Source: CAZTDU01 sp050248795 (lineage in GTDB: Bacteria; Pseudomonadota; Gammaproteobacteria; Burkholderiales; SG8-39). Taken from it: DNA of 13,749 nt. Both the position numbers and the translations under genes were made by a program. Of the stretch, positions 1-8,500 are shown one piece after another; position 1 is the first letter of the stretch, and each line of letters begins with the position of its first letter. Where the stretch lies: assembly GCA_050248795.1 (NCBI GenBank), contig JBFWRS010000064.1, positions 1-13,749 of the forward strand, given 5' to 3'. Under the pieces are notes generated by a model. The model saw nothing but the letters and a program-made list of their open reading frames with translations, made no database searches and was not told the origin of the DNA.

Positions 1-686
<686 letters not shown>

Positions 687-691
687 ACCGC

Positions 692-717
692 CGTCGCCGC
701 GTCGCCCGGCGGCGACG
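692..717 (+). terminator. GC-rich hairpin after glrR, possible weak terminator
   Basis: A perfect 9-bp inverted repeat, CGTCGCCGC (692-700) and GCGGCGACG (709-717), with an 8-base loop lies 5 bases after the stop codon of the activator gene. No T-run follows, so it is not a canonical Rho-independent terminator. It could pause polymerase, protect the mRNA end or assist Rho-dependent termination. Confidence 0.4.
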
Positions 718-765
718 CCGGAAAAGCCTTCAACATCAGCAGGTTTCGCGACAGGTGATGCATTT

Positions 766-783
766 CGTCGCGGCCGTGCGACG
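766..783. promoter_or_regulatory. Dyad upstream of the sigma-54 promoter, candidate activator-binding site
   Basis: CGTCGC (766-771) and GCGACG (778-783) form a perfect inverted repeat with a 6-base spacer. Its centre is about 86 bases upstream of the -24 GG of the sigma-54 promoter, a usual distance for an upstream activating sequence. The spacing resembles, but does not match, the TGTC-N12-GACA-type site I recall for GlrR (here CGTC-N10-GACG). The word GACGCA at 780-785 also has an inverted partner TGCGTC at 810-815. Assignment as the GlrR site is inference. Confidence 0.4.
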
Positions 784-859
784 CATTTGCCCCGGCATGG
801 CAGCGGCACTGCGTCACGTTTTTCCTGCAAGTACCTGATTCCACACGCCCCGCGTGTGC

Positions 860-875
860 TGGCACGGCGATTGCA
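860..875 (+). promoter_or_regulatory. Sigma-54 (RpoN) promoter, -24/-12 type
   Basis: TGGCACGGCGATTGCA matches the sigma-54 consensus TGGCAC-N5-TTGCA exactly, with invariant GG at 861-862 and GC at 873-874 separated by 10 bases. Transcription should start near base 885-888, leaving a roughly 20-base leader that holds the AAAGGAG ribosome-binding site (888-894) of the next gene. A 6-bp inverted repeat CACACG/CGTGTG (842-858) abuts its upstream edge. Its position directly downstream of a sigma-54 activator gene suggests local control. Confidence 0.85.
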
Positions 876-905
876 AAAGAGTGTGCGAAAGGAGTGTCTG
901 CGCAC

Positions 906-1229
906 ATGGAAAACATCAGGTACTCGACACAGGGACTGGGCCAGGCGGTGCTCGGTTTTGCGGTACTGCTGCTGCTGCTGGTCGGCCTCTCCGGCACGAT
1001 CTACAAGCTGCTGGCGCCAGGCGGATGGATCGCACAACTGTTCGGACGCAGCATCTCGGCGGGGCTGGGCGCGCTTGCCGCGCTCGGTTTCATCGGGCTG
1101 ATCGCGTGGCTGTCGCGCGAGTACAGCTCGCCACGCTCGCGCAACCGATTCTCGGACCTGTTCGTCTACGGATTCACGCTCGCGGGCCTGGTCTACGCAG
1201 TTCGCTTCTGGACGACCGGCGTGTTCTGA
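906..1229 (+). CDS. Small three-helix membrane protein of unknown function
   Basis: A 107-residue protein starting MENIRYSTQG. I do not recognise its family. Three hydrophobic segments are visible: roughly residues 12-30 (LGFAVLLLLLVGLSG), 50-68 (ALAALGFIGLIAWL) and 82-101 (FVYGFTLAGLVYAVRFW). The loop after the second segment is basic (SREYSSPRSRNR). There is no signal peptidase site or catalytic motif. The ATG at 906 is preferred because AAAGGAG (888-894) sits 11 bases upstream; a GTG at 894 in the same frame would overlap that Shine-Dalgarno. The gene is flanked by a sigma-54 promoter (860-875) and a Rho-independent terminator (1253-1290), so it is probably a monocistronic transcript of about 400 bases, plausibly switched on by the GlrR-like activator encoded immediately upstream. 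A role in envelope or stress response is a guess from that context. Confidence 0.75.
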   Translation: MENIRYSTQGLGQAVLGFAVLLLLLVGLSGTIYKLLAPGGWIAQLFGRSISAGLGALAALGFIGLIAWLSREYSSPRSRNRFSDLFVYGFTLAGLVYAVRFWTTGVF

Positions 1230-1252
1230 GTCGTCGCCCCCCCGTTTCCTCC

Positions 1253-1290
1253 CGGCCCGCCCCTTCCCCCCTGAACGCGGGCCGCTTTTT
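1253..1290 (+). terminator. Rho-independent terminator
   Basis: CGGCCCGC (1253-1260) and GCGGGCCG (1277-1284) form a perfect 8-bp stem around a pyrimidine-rich 16-base loop, followed by C and five T (1286-1290). It ends transcription of the small membrane protein gene. The T-run touches the stop codon of the convergent thyA gene; read from that strand the hairpin has no T-run after it. Confidence 0.8.
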
Positions 1291-2109
1291 CTACACTGCG
1301 ATCGGCGCCCGGATACCCGGGTGCGGGTCGTAGCCCTCGAGGGCAAAGTCCGCGTAATCGAACACGAACAGGTCCCGTACCGCCGGGTTGAGCTTCATGC
1401 GGGGAAATGGCCGCGGCGCGCGGGATAGCTGCTCGCGCGCCTGCGCCGTGTGGTTCAGGTACAGGTGCGCGTCGCCGAGCGTGATGACGAAATCGCCCGG
1501 AGCATTCCCGGTGACCTGCGCGACCATCAGCGTGAGCAGGGCATACGAGGCGATGTTGAACGGCACGCCGAGAAACAGGTCCGCGCTGCGCTGGTACATC
1601 TGGCAGGAAAGGCGCCCGTTGGCGACGTAGAACTGGAACAGCGCATGGCAGGGCGGCAGCGCCATGCGATCCACGTCGGCGGGGTTCCACGCGGTGACGA
1701 TGTGCCGGCGCGAATCCGGCTTGTCGCGGATCTGCTGCACGACGTCGCGGATCTGGTCTATCTCGCGGCCGTCCGGCGTGCGCCAGTGCCGCCACTGGTA
1801 GCCGTACACCGGGCCGAGTTCGCCCGCGGCGTCCGCCCATTCGTCCCAGATCGTCACGCCGCGGTCCTGCAGCCATTTCACGTTGGTGTCGCCGCGCAGG
1901 AACCACAGCAACTCGTAGATGATCGACTTCAGGTGCAGCTTCTTCGTCGTCAGCAGCGGAAAGCCGTCGGCGAGCCCGAAGCGCATCTGCGCGCCGAACA
2001 CCGACAGCGTTCCGGTGCCGGTGCGGTCGGTCTTCTGCGCGCCATGCGCCAGCACGTGCGCAAGCAGGTCCAGGTACTGCTGTTCGCCGGTTGAGGACGC
2101 GTTTGCCAT
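1291..2109 (-). CDS. thyA: Thymidylate synthase
   Basis: Converts dUMP to dTMP using 5,10-methylenetetrahydrofolate, the de novo source of thymidylate in the cytoplasm. The 272-residue protein is full length for the ThyA family (E. coli 264). Recognisable segments are DRTGTGTLSVFGAQMRF near the N-terminus, the WFLRGDTN and IWDEWAD region, RRHIVTAWNP, the active-site motif LPPCHALFQFYV with catalytic Cys154, the substrate-binding QRSADLFLGVPFNIASYA stretch, and the conserved C-terminal EGYDPHPGIRAPIAV that closes over the active site. Start choice is uncertain: the ATG at 2109 is closest to the family N-terminus but lacks a Shine-Dalgarno, while an in-frame ATG at 2124 (5 residues longer) has GGGA 5 bases upstream. 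It is divergent from the PilZ-like gene. No dihydrofolate reductase gene follows, so it is probably monocistronic here. Confidence 0.97.
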   Translation of the reverse strand: MANASSTGEQQYLDLLAHVLAHGAQKTDRTGTGTLSVFGAQMRFGLADGFPLLTTKKLHLKSIIYELLWFLRGDTNVKWLQDRGVTIWDEWADAAGELGPVYGYQWRHWRTPDGREIDQIRDVVQQIRDKPDSRRHIVTAWNPADVDRMALPPCHALFQFYVANGRLSCQMYQRSADLFLGVPFNIASYALLTLMVAQVTGNAPGDFVITLGDAHLYLNHTAQAREQLSRAPRPFPRMKLNPAVRDLFVFDYADFALEGYDPHPGIRAPIAV

Positions 2110-2190
2110 GCGGGGAGCGGGCATTCTAATCCCGGGTCCGCGATCGGACACCGTGATACGATCCGCGCTCCCCGCGAGGACCTCCAGACG

Positions 2191-3714
2191 ATGCTCAAAC
2201 TGTTCGGCGGCGGCAAGCCAGACCATCCACTGGCGGACGCAAAGGAAGCCCGGCGCCTGCTGGATGCGCTTCCCGCGGACGACGCCTACAAGGCGCTGGA
2301 AGAACTCGCCCACTGGATGGATTCGACGGCCGCCGCCGAGGGCTTCCGGCCGCTGGATCGCATCCAGACGCTGTACATGGTGGACGAGGCGGCGCAGCCG
2401 CGCCTGCGCAAGCTCGCGCGCGACTACGCTGCGGCGACCCGGCCCTCGCGCTTCACCGAGAACCGCATCTGGTCGGCGGTGCACGGCTACTGGAAATCTG
2501 CAGGCTTGGCGTATGCCCGCTCGATCGACATGTTCGTGCAAAACGCCAAGGCCACCGACGCCGCGAAAGCGCAGTTGCCGGGACTGATCGCGCGCGCGCT
2601 GCGCAGCTTCGGCCAGCAGTTGAAGTGGATGCACCTGCGCTATGGCCCGATGGACCTTGCCGTGTGGGGGGTCGTCAATAATGTCTATGCCTTCGCCGAG
2701 GCGCGCGGGCTGGCGCAGGCCGCCTGCACGCCGTACCCGGGAGGTGGAGAGACCACGCCGCAGCGCGAGTTCCTCAAGCTGGCGTTCTTCACCGCGAGTT
2801 CGCCCGACAGCCTGCTGCCGGTGGAGGCGGAGTTCGCGGAACGCGTGATCAACGAACTCTCCCCCCGGCTGACGCAGGGGGCGTCACGGGGCGGCGAGCA
2901 TGGCTTCTGGATAGACCTCGGCCAGCCGCTGCCGCCGCAACGCGTGCTGCGTGCGCCGCCGGCGTCGCCGGGGCTGCGCTTCCTCGGCGCTGCCGCGGCG
3001 CGCGAGGAACTCGAATCCCGCATCGCGGGCATCAGGTCCGCGGGCCGCGCCCCCGCCGAGATGCTGCAGGGCGCGATCAATGAGACCGAGGCCGTACTCG
3101 ACGTGCTCGGGCACCTGGCGATGCACTGGTCCGGCACGCCGCCGGAGCGGCGCTTTCAGCGCCATGCGGTCAAGTCCCGGCTGTCGGTCACGCACGGCTT
3201 CGACACGGTGCTCGGCGTACTCGGCCAGTCGCCCGACGACACGCTCGACTTCCAGGCGCGGGAAATCGAGAACTGGGTGGTGGAAAACGTCAGCGCCGGC
3301 GGATTCGGCGCCATCGTTCCACAGTTGAAGGGCGACTGGCTGAAGGTCGGCGCGCTGCTCGCGCTGCAGCCCGACGGCGGCAGCAACTGGCTGCTCGGCA
3401 TGGTGCGGCGCGTGAACAAGACCGGCGCGCAGCAGGCGCGCATCGGCATCCAGACTCTGGCGAAGGCGCCGCGCGCCGAGCGCTTCGAGGTTGCAGGCGC
3501 CTTCGGTGCCGCCGAGCCCGGCGTGCTGCTGCGGTCCGCGGACGCAGAGTCGGGCGATGCGCTGATCGCGCTCAAGCCGGGCGTGTTCGCGCCCGGGCAG
3601 AACCTCGAACTCGACCGCGGCGAGCGCCAGCACGTGTTCATGCCGCAGGCCCTTGCCGAGAAGGCCGAGGACTTCGAGATCGGGCGCTTCCGCGAGATGA
3701 TCCGCGAGCTCTGA
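2191..3714 (+). CDS. Large protein with C-terminal PilZ-like c-di-GMP-binding domain
   Basis: A 507-residue, apparently cytoplasmic protein with no signal peptide or membrane segment. Roughly the first 300 residues are an alpha-helix-rich region I cannot assign to a characterised family. The C-terminal part carries the two halves of a PilZ signature: RRFQR (an RxxxR motif, Arg320 and Arg324) and NVSAGGFG (NxSxxG, Asn366, Ser368, Gly371), followed by a beta-strand-like GDWLKVGALLAL segment. These residues bind cyclic di-GMP in known PilZ proteins. The 42-residue distance between the two motifs is longer than in minimal PilZ domains, so the fold may be a divergent variant. The start is supported by GAGGA (2176-2180) 10 bases upstream. 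It stands alone between thyA (divergent) and the efflux operon. c-di-GMP binding is inferred from the motifs; its output is unknown. Confidence 0.75.
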   Translation: MLKLFGGGKPDHPLADAKEARRLLDALPADDAYKALEELAHWMDSTAAAEGFRPLDRIQTLYMVDEAAQPRLRKLARDYAAATRPSRFTENRIWSAVHGYWKSAGLAYARSIDMFVQNAKATDAAKAQLPGLIARALRSFGQQLKWMHLRYGPMDLAVWGVVNNVYAFAEARGLAQAACTPYPGGGETTPQREFLKLAFFTASSPDSLLPVEAEFAERVINELSPRLTQGASRGGEHGFWIDLGQPLPPQRVLRAPPASPGLRFLGAAAAREELESRIAGIRSAGRAPAEMLQGAINETEAVLDVLGHLAMHWSGTPPERRFQRHAVKSRLSVTHGFDTVLGVLGQSPDDTLDFQAREIENWVVENVSAGGFGAIVPQLKGDWLKVGALLALQPDGGSNWLLGMVRRVNKTGAQQARIGIQTLAKAPRAERFEVAGAFGAAEPGVLLRSADAESGDALIALKPGVFAPGQNLELDRGERQHVFMPQALAEKAEDFEIGRFREMIREL

Positions 3715-3730
3715 ATCGCCGCGGCTTGAC

Positions 3731-3782
3731 TAACTGACTGCGGGTCATTTAGACCGCGCGGCAAATGACCCGCAGTCAGTTA
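3731..3782. promoter_or_regulatory. Double TetR-type operator: perfect 20-bp inverted repeat
   Basis: TAACTGACTGCGGGTCATTT (3731-3750) is repeated exactly in inverted orientation at 3763-3782, with a 12-base spacer. Each arm is itself a near-palindrome, AActGAC-N5-GTCAttT (3732-3750 and 3763-3781, six of seven positions paired), the size and form of a TetR-family operator. The two centres, 3741 and 3772, are 31 bp apart, about three helical turns, so two repressor dimers would sit on the same DNA face. The right arm contains the ATG (3765) of the repressor gene. TTGACT at 3726-3731 could be a -35 element, with only poor -10 matches near 3748-3755. This most likely serves autorepression and control of the efflux operon. 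Confidence 0.8.
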
Positions 3783-4445
3783 CACCGCCAGCTCAAGCGT
3801 GCCATCGCGCCGGAGGAAAAACTGGAGCGCCGCGCCAGCATCCTCGCCGCCGCCGCCGCGCTGATCCACAAGGATGCCCGCGCCAGCTTTTCGATGGACG
3901 CGCTCGCTGCGGGCGCGAAGCTCGCCAAGGGCACGCTGTACCTGTACTTCCGCACCCGCGAGGAAGTGCTGCTCGCGGTGCACGAAAAGTACGTGCACGA
4001 GTTGTTCGATGCCTTCGAGGCGGCGCTCGATGCGCCGGGTGCGGACGCGGCCAGCGTGCTGGCGGCGGGAATCCGCTACCACCGCGAGCGCCCGGAGTCC
4101 TATGCGCTGTCGGGCAACTGCCATAACCTGATCGACGGCGCCATCAGCGTCGACGCGGCGGTCGCTTTCAAGCTGCGCCTCGCGCAGCGCATCGCCGCGG
4201 TCGGCACGCGCATCGAGGCGCTGATCCCCGGCCTCGCGCCCGGCGAAGGCGCCGCGCTGCTGATCAACAGCCACGCGCTGATCATCGGCCTGTGGCAGCA
4301 GGCCGACGTGCCCGAGCGCATGCGAGGGCCGATGGAGCGCCCGGAACTTGCGCCCTTGCGCATGGATTTCGAGCGCCAGCTGGTAGCCGCGCTGGCGGAC
4401 CTGTGGGAGGGCGCGCAGCGGCGCGCCGCCGGGGCGAAGTCATGA
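3765..4445 (+). CDS. TetR/AcrR-family transcriptional repressor of the efflux operon
   Basis: A 226-residue DNA-binding regulator. The N-terminal three-helix domain is clear: RRASILAAAAALIHKD (residues 22-37), then the helix-turn-helix SFSMDALAAGAKLAKGTLYLYF (41-62) followed by the typical KEEL-like TREEVLLAVHEKY. The rest is a helical ligand-binding and dimerisation domain, which in this family varies with the inducer, so no ligand can be predicted. The start is fixed by the lack of any other in-frame start before the domain. No Shine-Dalgarno is visible and a promoter at 3726 would give a very short or absent leader, so the mRNA may be leaderless. The start codon lies inside an operator arm, implying autoregulation. 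Its stop overlaps the next start (ATGA, 4442-4445), coupling it to the membrane-fusion gene. A 20-residue basic N-terminal extension precedes the usual domain start. Confidence 0.92.
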   Translation: MTRSQLHRQLKRAIAPEEKLERRASILAAAAALIHKDARASFSMDALAAGAKLAKGTLYLYFRTREEVLLAVHEKYVHELFDAFEAALDAPGADAASVLAAGIRYHRERPESYALSGNCHNLIDGAISVDAAVAFKLRLAQRIAAVGTRIEALIPGLAPGEGAALLINSHALIIGLWQQADVPERMRGPMERPELAPLRMDFERQLVAALADLWEGAQRRAAGAKS

Positions 4446-5503
4446 GATCGGCCGCCCTTGCGATCGCGGTTTCGCTGCTCCTCGCCGCCTGCGGCAGGCC
4501 GCCTGAACCGAAGCCCGACGAGATCCGCCCGGTGCGCGTGATCCGCATCGGCGAACAGGAGGCCGTGCGCAGCGCCGAATTCGCCGGCGAGGTGCGTGCG
4601 CGGCACGAAACCCGCCTCGCGTTCCGCGTCCCCGGCAAGCTCGTGGAGCGCCTCGTCGATGCCGGCAGCCGCGTGCGCGAGGGCCAGACGCTGGCGCGGC
4701 TGGACCCCGCGGACCTCGCGCTCTCGGCCGCGAGCGCGAAAGCCCAGCTTGCCGCCGCCGCCTCGGATCGCGACCTCGCGGCGGCCGAGCTCGCGCGGTA
4801 TCGCGGGCTGCGCGAGAAGAACTTCATCAGCCAGGCCGAGTTCGAACGTCGCGAGAGCGCCCTGGCGAGCGCGCAGGCCCGCTTCGAGGCGGTGCAGGCG
4901 CAGGCGCGGCAGGCGTCCAACCAGGCAGGCTACGCGCAGCTCGTCGCCGATGGCGAAGGCGTCATCGTCGCCGTGGAAGCCGAGGCGGGGCAGGTGGTGG
5001 CCGCAGGCCAGACCGTGGCGTTGCTCGCGCGGCGCGGGGAGCGCGAGATCGCATTTTCGGTGCCTGAGTCGCGCCGCGGCCTGCTGGAGCAGGCGGCGCA
5101 GTTCGAGGTGACGCTGAATGCGCTGCCCGGGAAGTCCTGGCGTGCCAGCCTGCGCGAACTCGCCCCCGCCGCGGACCCGGTGACCCGCACCTATGCGGCG
5201 CGCGCGACGCTGCACGACGCGGGCGACGAGGTCGAGCTCGGCATGAGCGCGCGCATCCGGGCGAGCGCCGGCGGCGCCGGCGGTCGTATCGAGCTGCCGC
5301 TCGCCGCGCTGCACTCCAGGGGCGAGGCCCCCCAGGTGATGCTGGTCGGTGCCGACTCGAGCACGCGGCTGCAGCCGGTTGAGACCGCGGGCCTCGCCGG
5401 CACGCGCGTGATCATCGCGTCGGGGCTGGCGCCGGGCGATGTCGTCGTCGCCGCGGGCGCGTCGCTGCTGCGTCCGGGCCAGAAGGTCCGCGTCCTCGAA
5501 TAG
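4442..5503 (+). CDS. RND efflux periplasmic adaptor (membrane-fusion lipoprotein)
   Basis: A 353-residue adaptor that would link an inner-membrane RND pump to an outer-membrane channel. The N-terminus MRSAALAIAVSLLLAAC is a lipoprotein signal with lipobox LAAC, so Cys17 should be lipidated and the protein anchored facing the periplasm. It is followed by a beta-barrel start strand (IRPVRVIRI), the first lipoyl half (FRVPGKLVERLVDAGSRVREGQTLARLD), a short helical hairpin rich in Ala, Glu and Arg (about residues 95-165, ending in ALASAQARFEAVQAQARQ), the second lipoyl half (GVIVAVEAEAGQVVAAGQTVALLA) and C-terminal beta-barrel and membrane-proximal parts. The start overlaps the repressor stop as ATGA; longer in-frame upstream starts would run through the repressor gene and spoil the signal. 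The permease begins 7 bases after the stop. HlyD/AcrA-type family. Confidence 0.95.
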   Translation: MRSAALAIAVSLLLAACGRPPEPKPDEIRPVRVIRIGEQEAVRSAEFAGEVRARHETRLAFRVPGKLVERLVDAGSRVREGQTLARLDPADLALSAASAKAQLAAAASDRDLAAAELARYRGLREKNFISQAEFERRESALASAQARFEAVQAQARQASNQAGYAQLVADGEGVIVAVEAEAGQVVAAGQTVALLARRGEREIAFSVPESRRGLLEQAAQFEVTLNALPGKSWRASLRELAPAADPVTRTYAARATLHDAGDEVELGMSARIRASAGGAGGRIELPLAALHSRGEAPQVMLVGADSSTRLQPVETAGLAGTRVIIASGLAPGDVVVAAGASLLRPGQKVRVLE

Positions 5504-5510
5504 CCGCGCC

Positions 5511-8500
5511 ATGACCGCGGACCGCTTCAACCTTTCGGCCGCGGCGATCAGGCAGCGCGAGCTGACGCTGTTCTTCCTCGTCGCGATCGCGATCGCCGGC
5601 GTCGCGGCGTACTTCCAGCTCGGGCAGCGCGAGGATCCCGATTTCGTCTTCCGCGCCATCGTCATCCGCACGTTCTGGCCCGGCGCCACCGCCGAGCAGG
5701 TGGACCGGCAGGTGACCGACCGGCTGGAGAAGAAGCTGCAGGAGACGCCCTACTACAAGTCGACCCGAAGCTACTCCAAGCCGGGCGAGTCGATGATCAT
5801 CCTCGAGCTGCTGGATTCGTCGCCGCCGCGCGAAGTCACCGGCATCTGGCTGCAGGTGCGCAAGAAGCTCGGTGACATCCGGCACACGCTGCCGCCAGAG
5901 GCGCTGGGGCCCTTCGTCAACGACGAGTTCGGCGACGTCTTCGGCTCGATCTACGCTTTCACCGCCGACGGCTTCACGCTGTCGGAACTGCGCGACTACG
6001 TCGAACGCGCGCGCCAGGAGGTGCTGCGCCTGCCCGACGTCTCCAAGGCGGAGCTCGTCGGCGTGCAGGACGACCGCATCTTCGTCGAGATTTCGCCGCA
6101 GCGGCTTGCCGCACTCGGCATCGATCCGCAGTCGATCGCGCAGGCGCTCGCGGCGCAGAACGCGATCGTCGACCCCGGCGCGGTTCAGACGCAGGACAAT
6201 GCGGTTGCGCTGCGCGTCACCGGCCAGCTCGATTCCGTGCAGGCAGTGTCGGACCTCGCGCTGCGCGCGAATGGGCGCACGTTCCGCCTTGGCGACATCG
6301 CCAGGGTTGTCCGCGGCTACGCCGATCCGCCGGTTACGCTGGTGCGCTTCGGCGGCAGGGAATCGATCGCGCTCGCGGTGTCGATGGTGCGGGACGGCGA
6401 CGTGCTCAAGCTGGGCGAGAACCTGAAGCGCACCATGGCGCGCCTGAAGGGCGAGTTCCCGGCCGGCATCGAGTTCGTGCAGGTGTCCGACCAGCCGGCG
6501 ATCGTCAAGGACTCGGTGGGCGAGTTCATGCGCGTGCTGCTCGAGGCGGTCGCGATCGTGCTCGCGGTGTCCTTCGTGTCGCTCGGCCTGCGCACAGGCC
6601 TCGTCGTGGCGCTGACGATCCCGCTGGTGCTGGCGGCGACCTTCCTCGCGATGCGCTACTTCGGCATCGATCTGCACCGCATCTCCACCGGCGCCCTGAT
6701 CATCGCGCTGGGGCTGCTGGTGGACGACGCCATGATCGCGGTGGAGATGATGGCGAGGAAGCTCGAGGAGGGCTACGATCGGCTCAGGGCCGCGAGCTTT
6801 GCCTACGCGTCCACCGCATTCCCGATGCTCACCGGCACGCTGATCACGGTGGCCGGGTTCCTGCCGATCGCCACGGCGAAGTCCTCCACCGGCGAGTACA
6901 CGTACGCGATTTTCGCGGTGACCACGATGGCGCTGGTGATTTCCTGGTTCGCTGCGGTCATTGCCACGCCTTACCTCGGCGCGCTGCTGCTGAAGGAGCG
7001 CAAGGCCGGTGCCGAGGGCACGCACGAGGTGTTCGACACGCCGTTCTACCGCCGGCTGCGCGGCACCATCGACTGGTGCATCTCGTACCGCTGGACGGTC
7101 ATCGCCCTGACCGTGGTGACCTTCCTGCTCGGCGTCGCCGGCATGGGCGCGACCGAGAAGCAGTTCTTCCCGTCGTCCAACCGCGCCGAACTGATGGTCG
7201 AGCTGTGGCTGCCCGAGGGTGCGTCGATCCGCGCATCCGAGCGGGAAGCGCGCCGGGTCGAGGAACTGCTGCGCGGCGACAAGGACGTGACGAGCACCAT
7301 CAGCTATGTCGGCAACGGCTCGCCGCGCTTCTTCCTGTCGCTCGAGCAGCACCTCTATCGCACCAACTTCGCCCAGCTCATCGTGCTGACCAGGGACGTT
7401 GCGGCGCGCGAGCGCGTGCTGGCGCGGCTGCGCACCGCCTTCCAGGAGGATTTTCCCGGCGTGCGCGGGCGCGTGAACCGGGTGCCGCTCGGCCCGCCGG
7501 TGAACTACCCGATCCAGTTCCGCGTCATCGGCGAGGACATCGCGACGCTGAAGACCATCGCAGACCGAGTTGCCGGGAAGGTGCGCGCGCACCCCAGCAC
7601 CATGGACGTGAACCTCGACTGGGGCGACAAGGTGCTCGCGCTGCGCGTGGATGTGGACCAGGATCGTGCGCGCGCGCTGGGTGCGTCCTCGCAGGGCATC
7701 GCGCGCGCGGTGGCGGCGACGGTGCAGGGGGTGCCGATCGGGCAGTACCGCGAGGCTGACCGGCTGATCGACGTCCAGTTGCGCGCCCCGGCGGCCGAGC
7801 GCGCCTCGCTCGAGGCGCTGAACGAACTGCCGGTGTCGCTTGCCGGCGGCCGCAGCGTGCCGCTGGCGCAGCTTGCGCGCGTCGGCGAGGTGCTCGAGGA
7901 GCCGATCCTGTGGCGGCGCTCGCGCGAACTCGCGCTCACGGTGCGCGCCGACATCCTCGACAGCGTGCAGGCGCCGGACGTGACGATGGAGATCCAGCCG
8001 ACCCTGGCGGATATCGCGGCCGGCCTTCCGCCGGGCTATCGCATCGAGGCGGGCGGCGCGTACGAGGAGAACACCAAGGCCCAGGCCTCGATCGCCGCAG
8101 GCATGCCGATGCTGCTGGTGCTGGTTCTGGCGCTGCTGATGATCCAGTTGCGCAGCTTCTCGCGCAGCTTCATGGTGCTGCTTACCGCGCCGCTGGGCAT
8201 CGTCGGCGTGGCGCTGGCGCTGCTCGTTTTCCGGCAACCGTTCGGCTTTGTCGCCATGCTTGGCACGATCGCGCTCGCCGGCATGATCATGCGCAACACG
8301 GTGATCCTGGTCGACCAGATCGAGCAGGACATCGCGGCTGGAAACCCCGAGTGGGCCGCGATCCGCGAGGCGACGGTGCGGCGCTTCCGTCCGATCGTGC
8401 TGACCGCGGCGGCGGCGGTGTTCGCGATGATCCCGCTCGCGCGCAGCGTGCTGTGGGGTCCGATGGCCTACGCCATCATGGGCGGTCTGATCGTCGCCAC

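Noticed and set aside
734..746. Possible IHF site upstream of the sigma-54 promoter
   Set aside because: It misses consensus positions and lies upstream of, not between, the putative activator site and the promoter.
760..788. Direct repeat GCATTT flanking the dyad
   Set aside because: Six bases is too short to be meaningful on its own.
798..813. Second sigma-54-like site TGGCAG-N5-CTGCG upstream of the main promoter
   Set aside because: It has GG-N10-GC spacing but the -12 element lacks the conserved TT, and the exact-consensus site at 860-875 is properly placed for the gene.
894..905. GTG start at 894 for the small membrane protein
   Set aside because: It would sit on top of the AAAGGAG Shine-Dalgarno that fits the ATG at 906.
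2110..2634. Long minus-strand open extension upstream of thyA, antisense to the PilZ-like gene
   Set aside because: High GC leaves few stops; the extra residues have no resemblance to thymidylate synthases and the plus-strand protein here has coherent motifs.
5412..8237. A 941-codon open frame on the minus strand opposite the RND permease
   Set aside because: Its translation is a low-complexity His/Arg/Glu-rich shadow typical of antisense frames in GC-rich DNA; the plus strand encodes a full-length RND pump.
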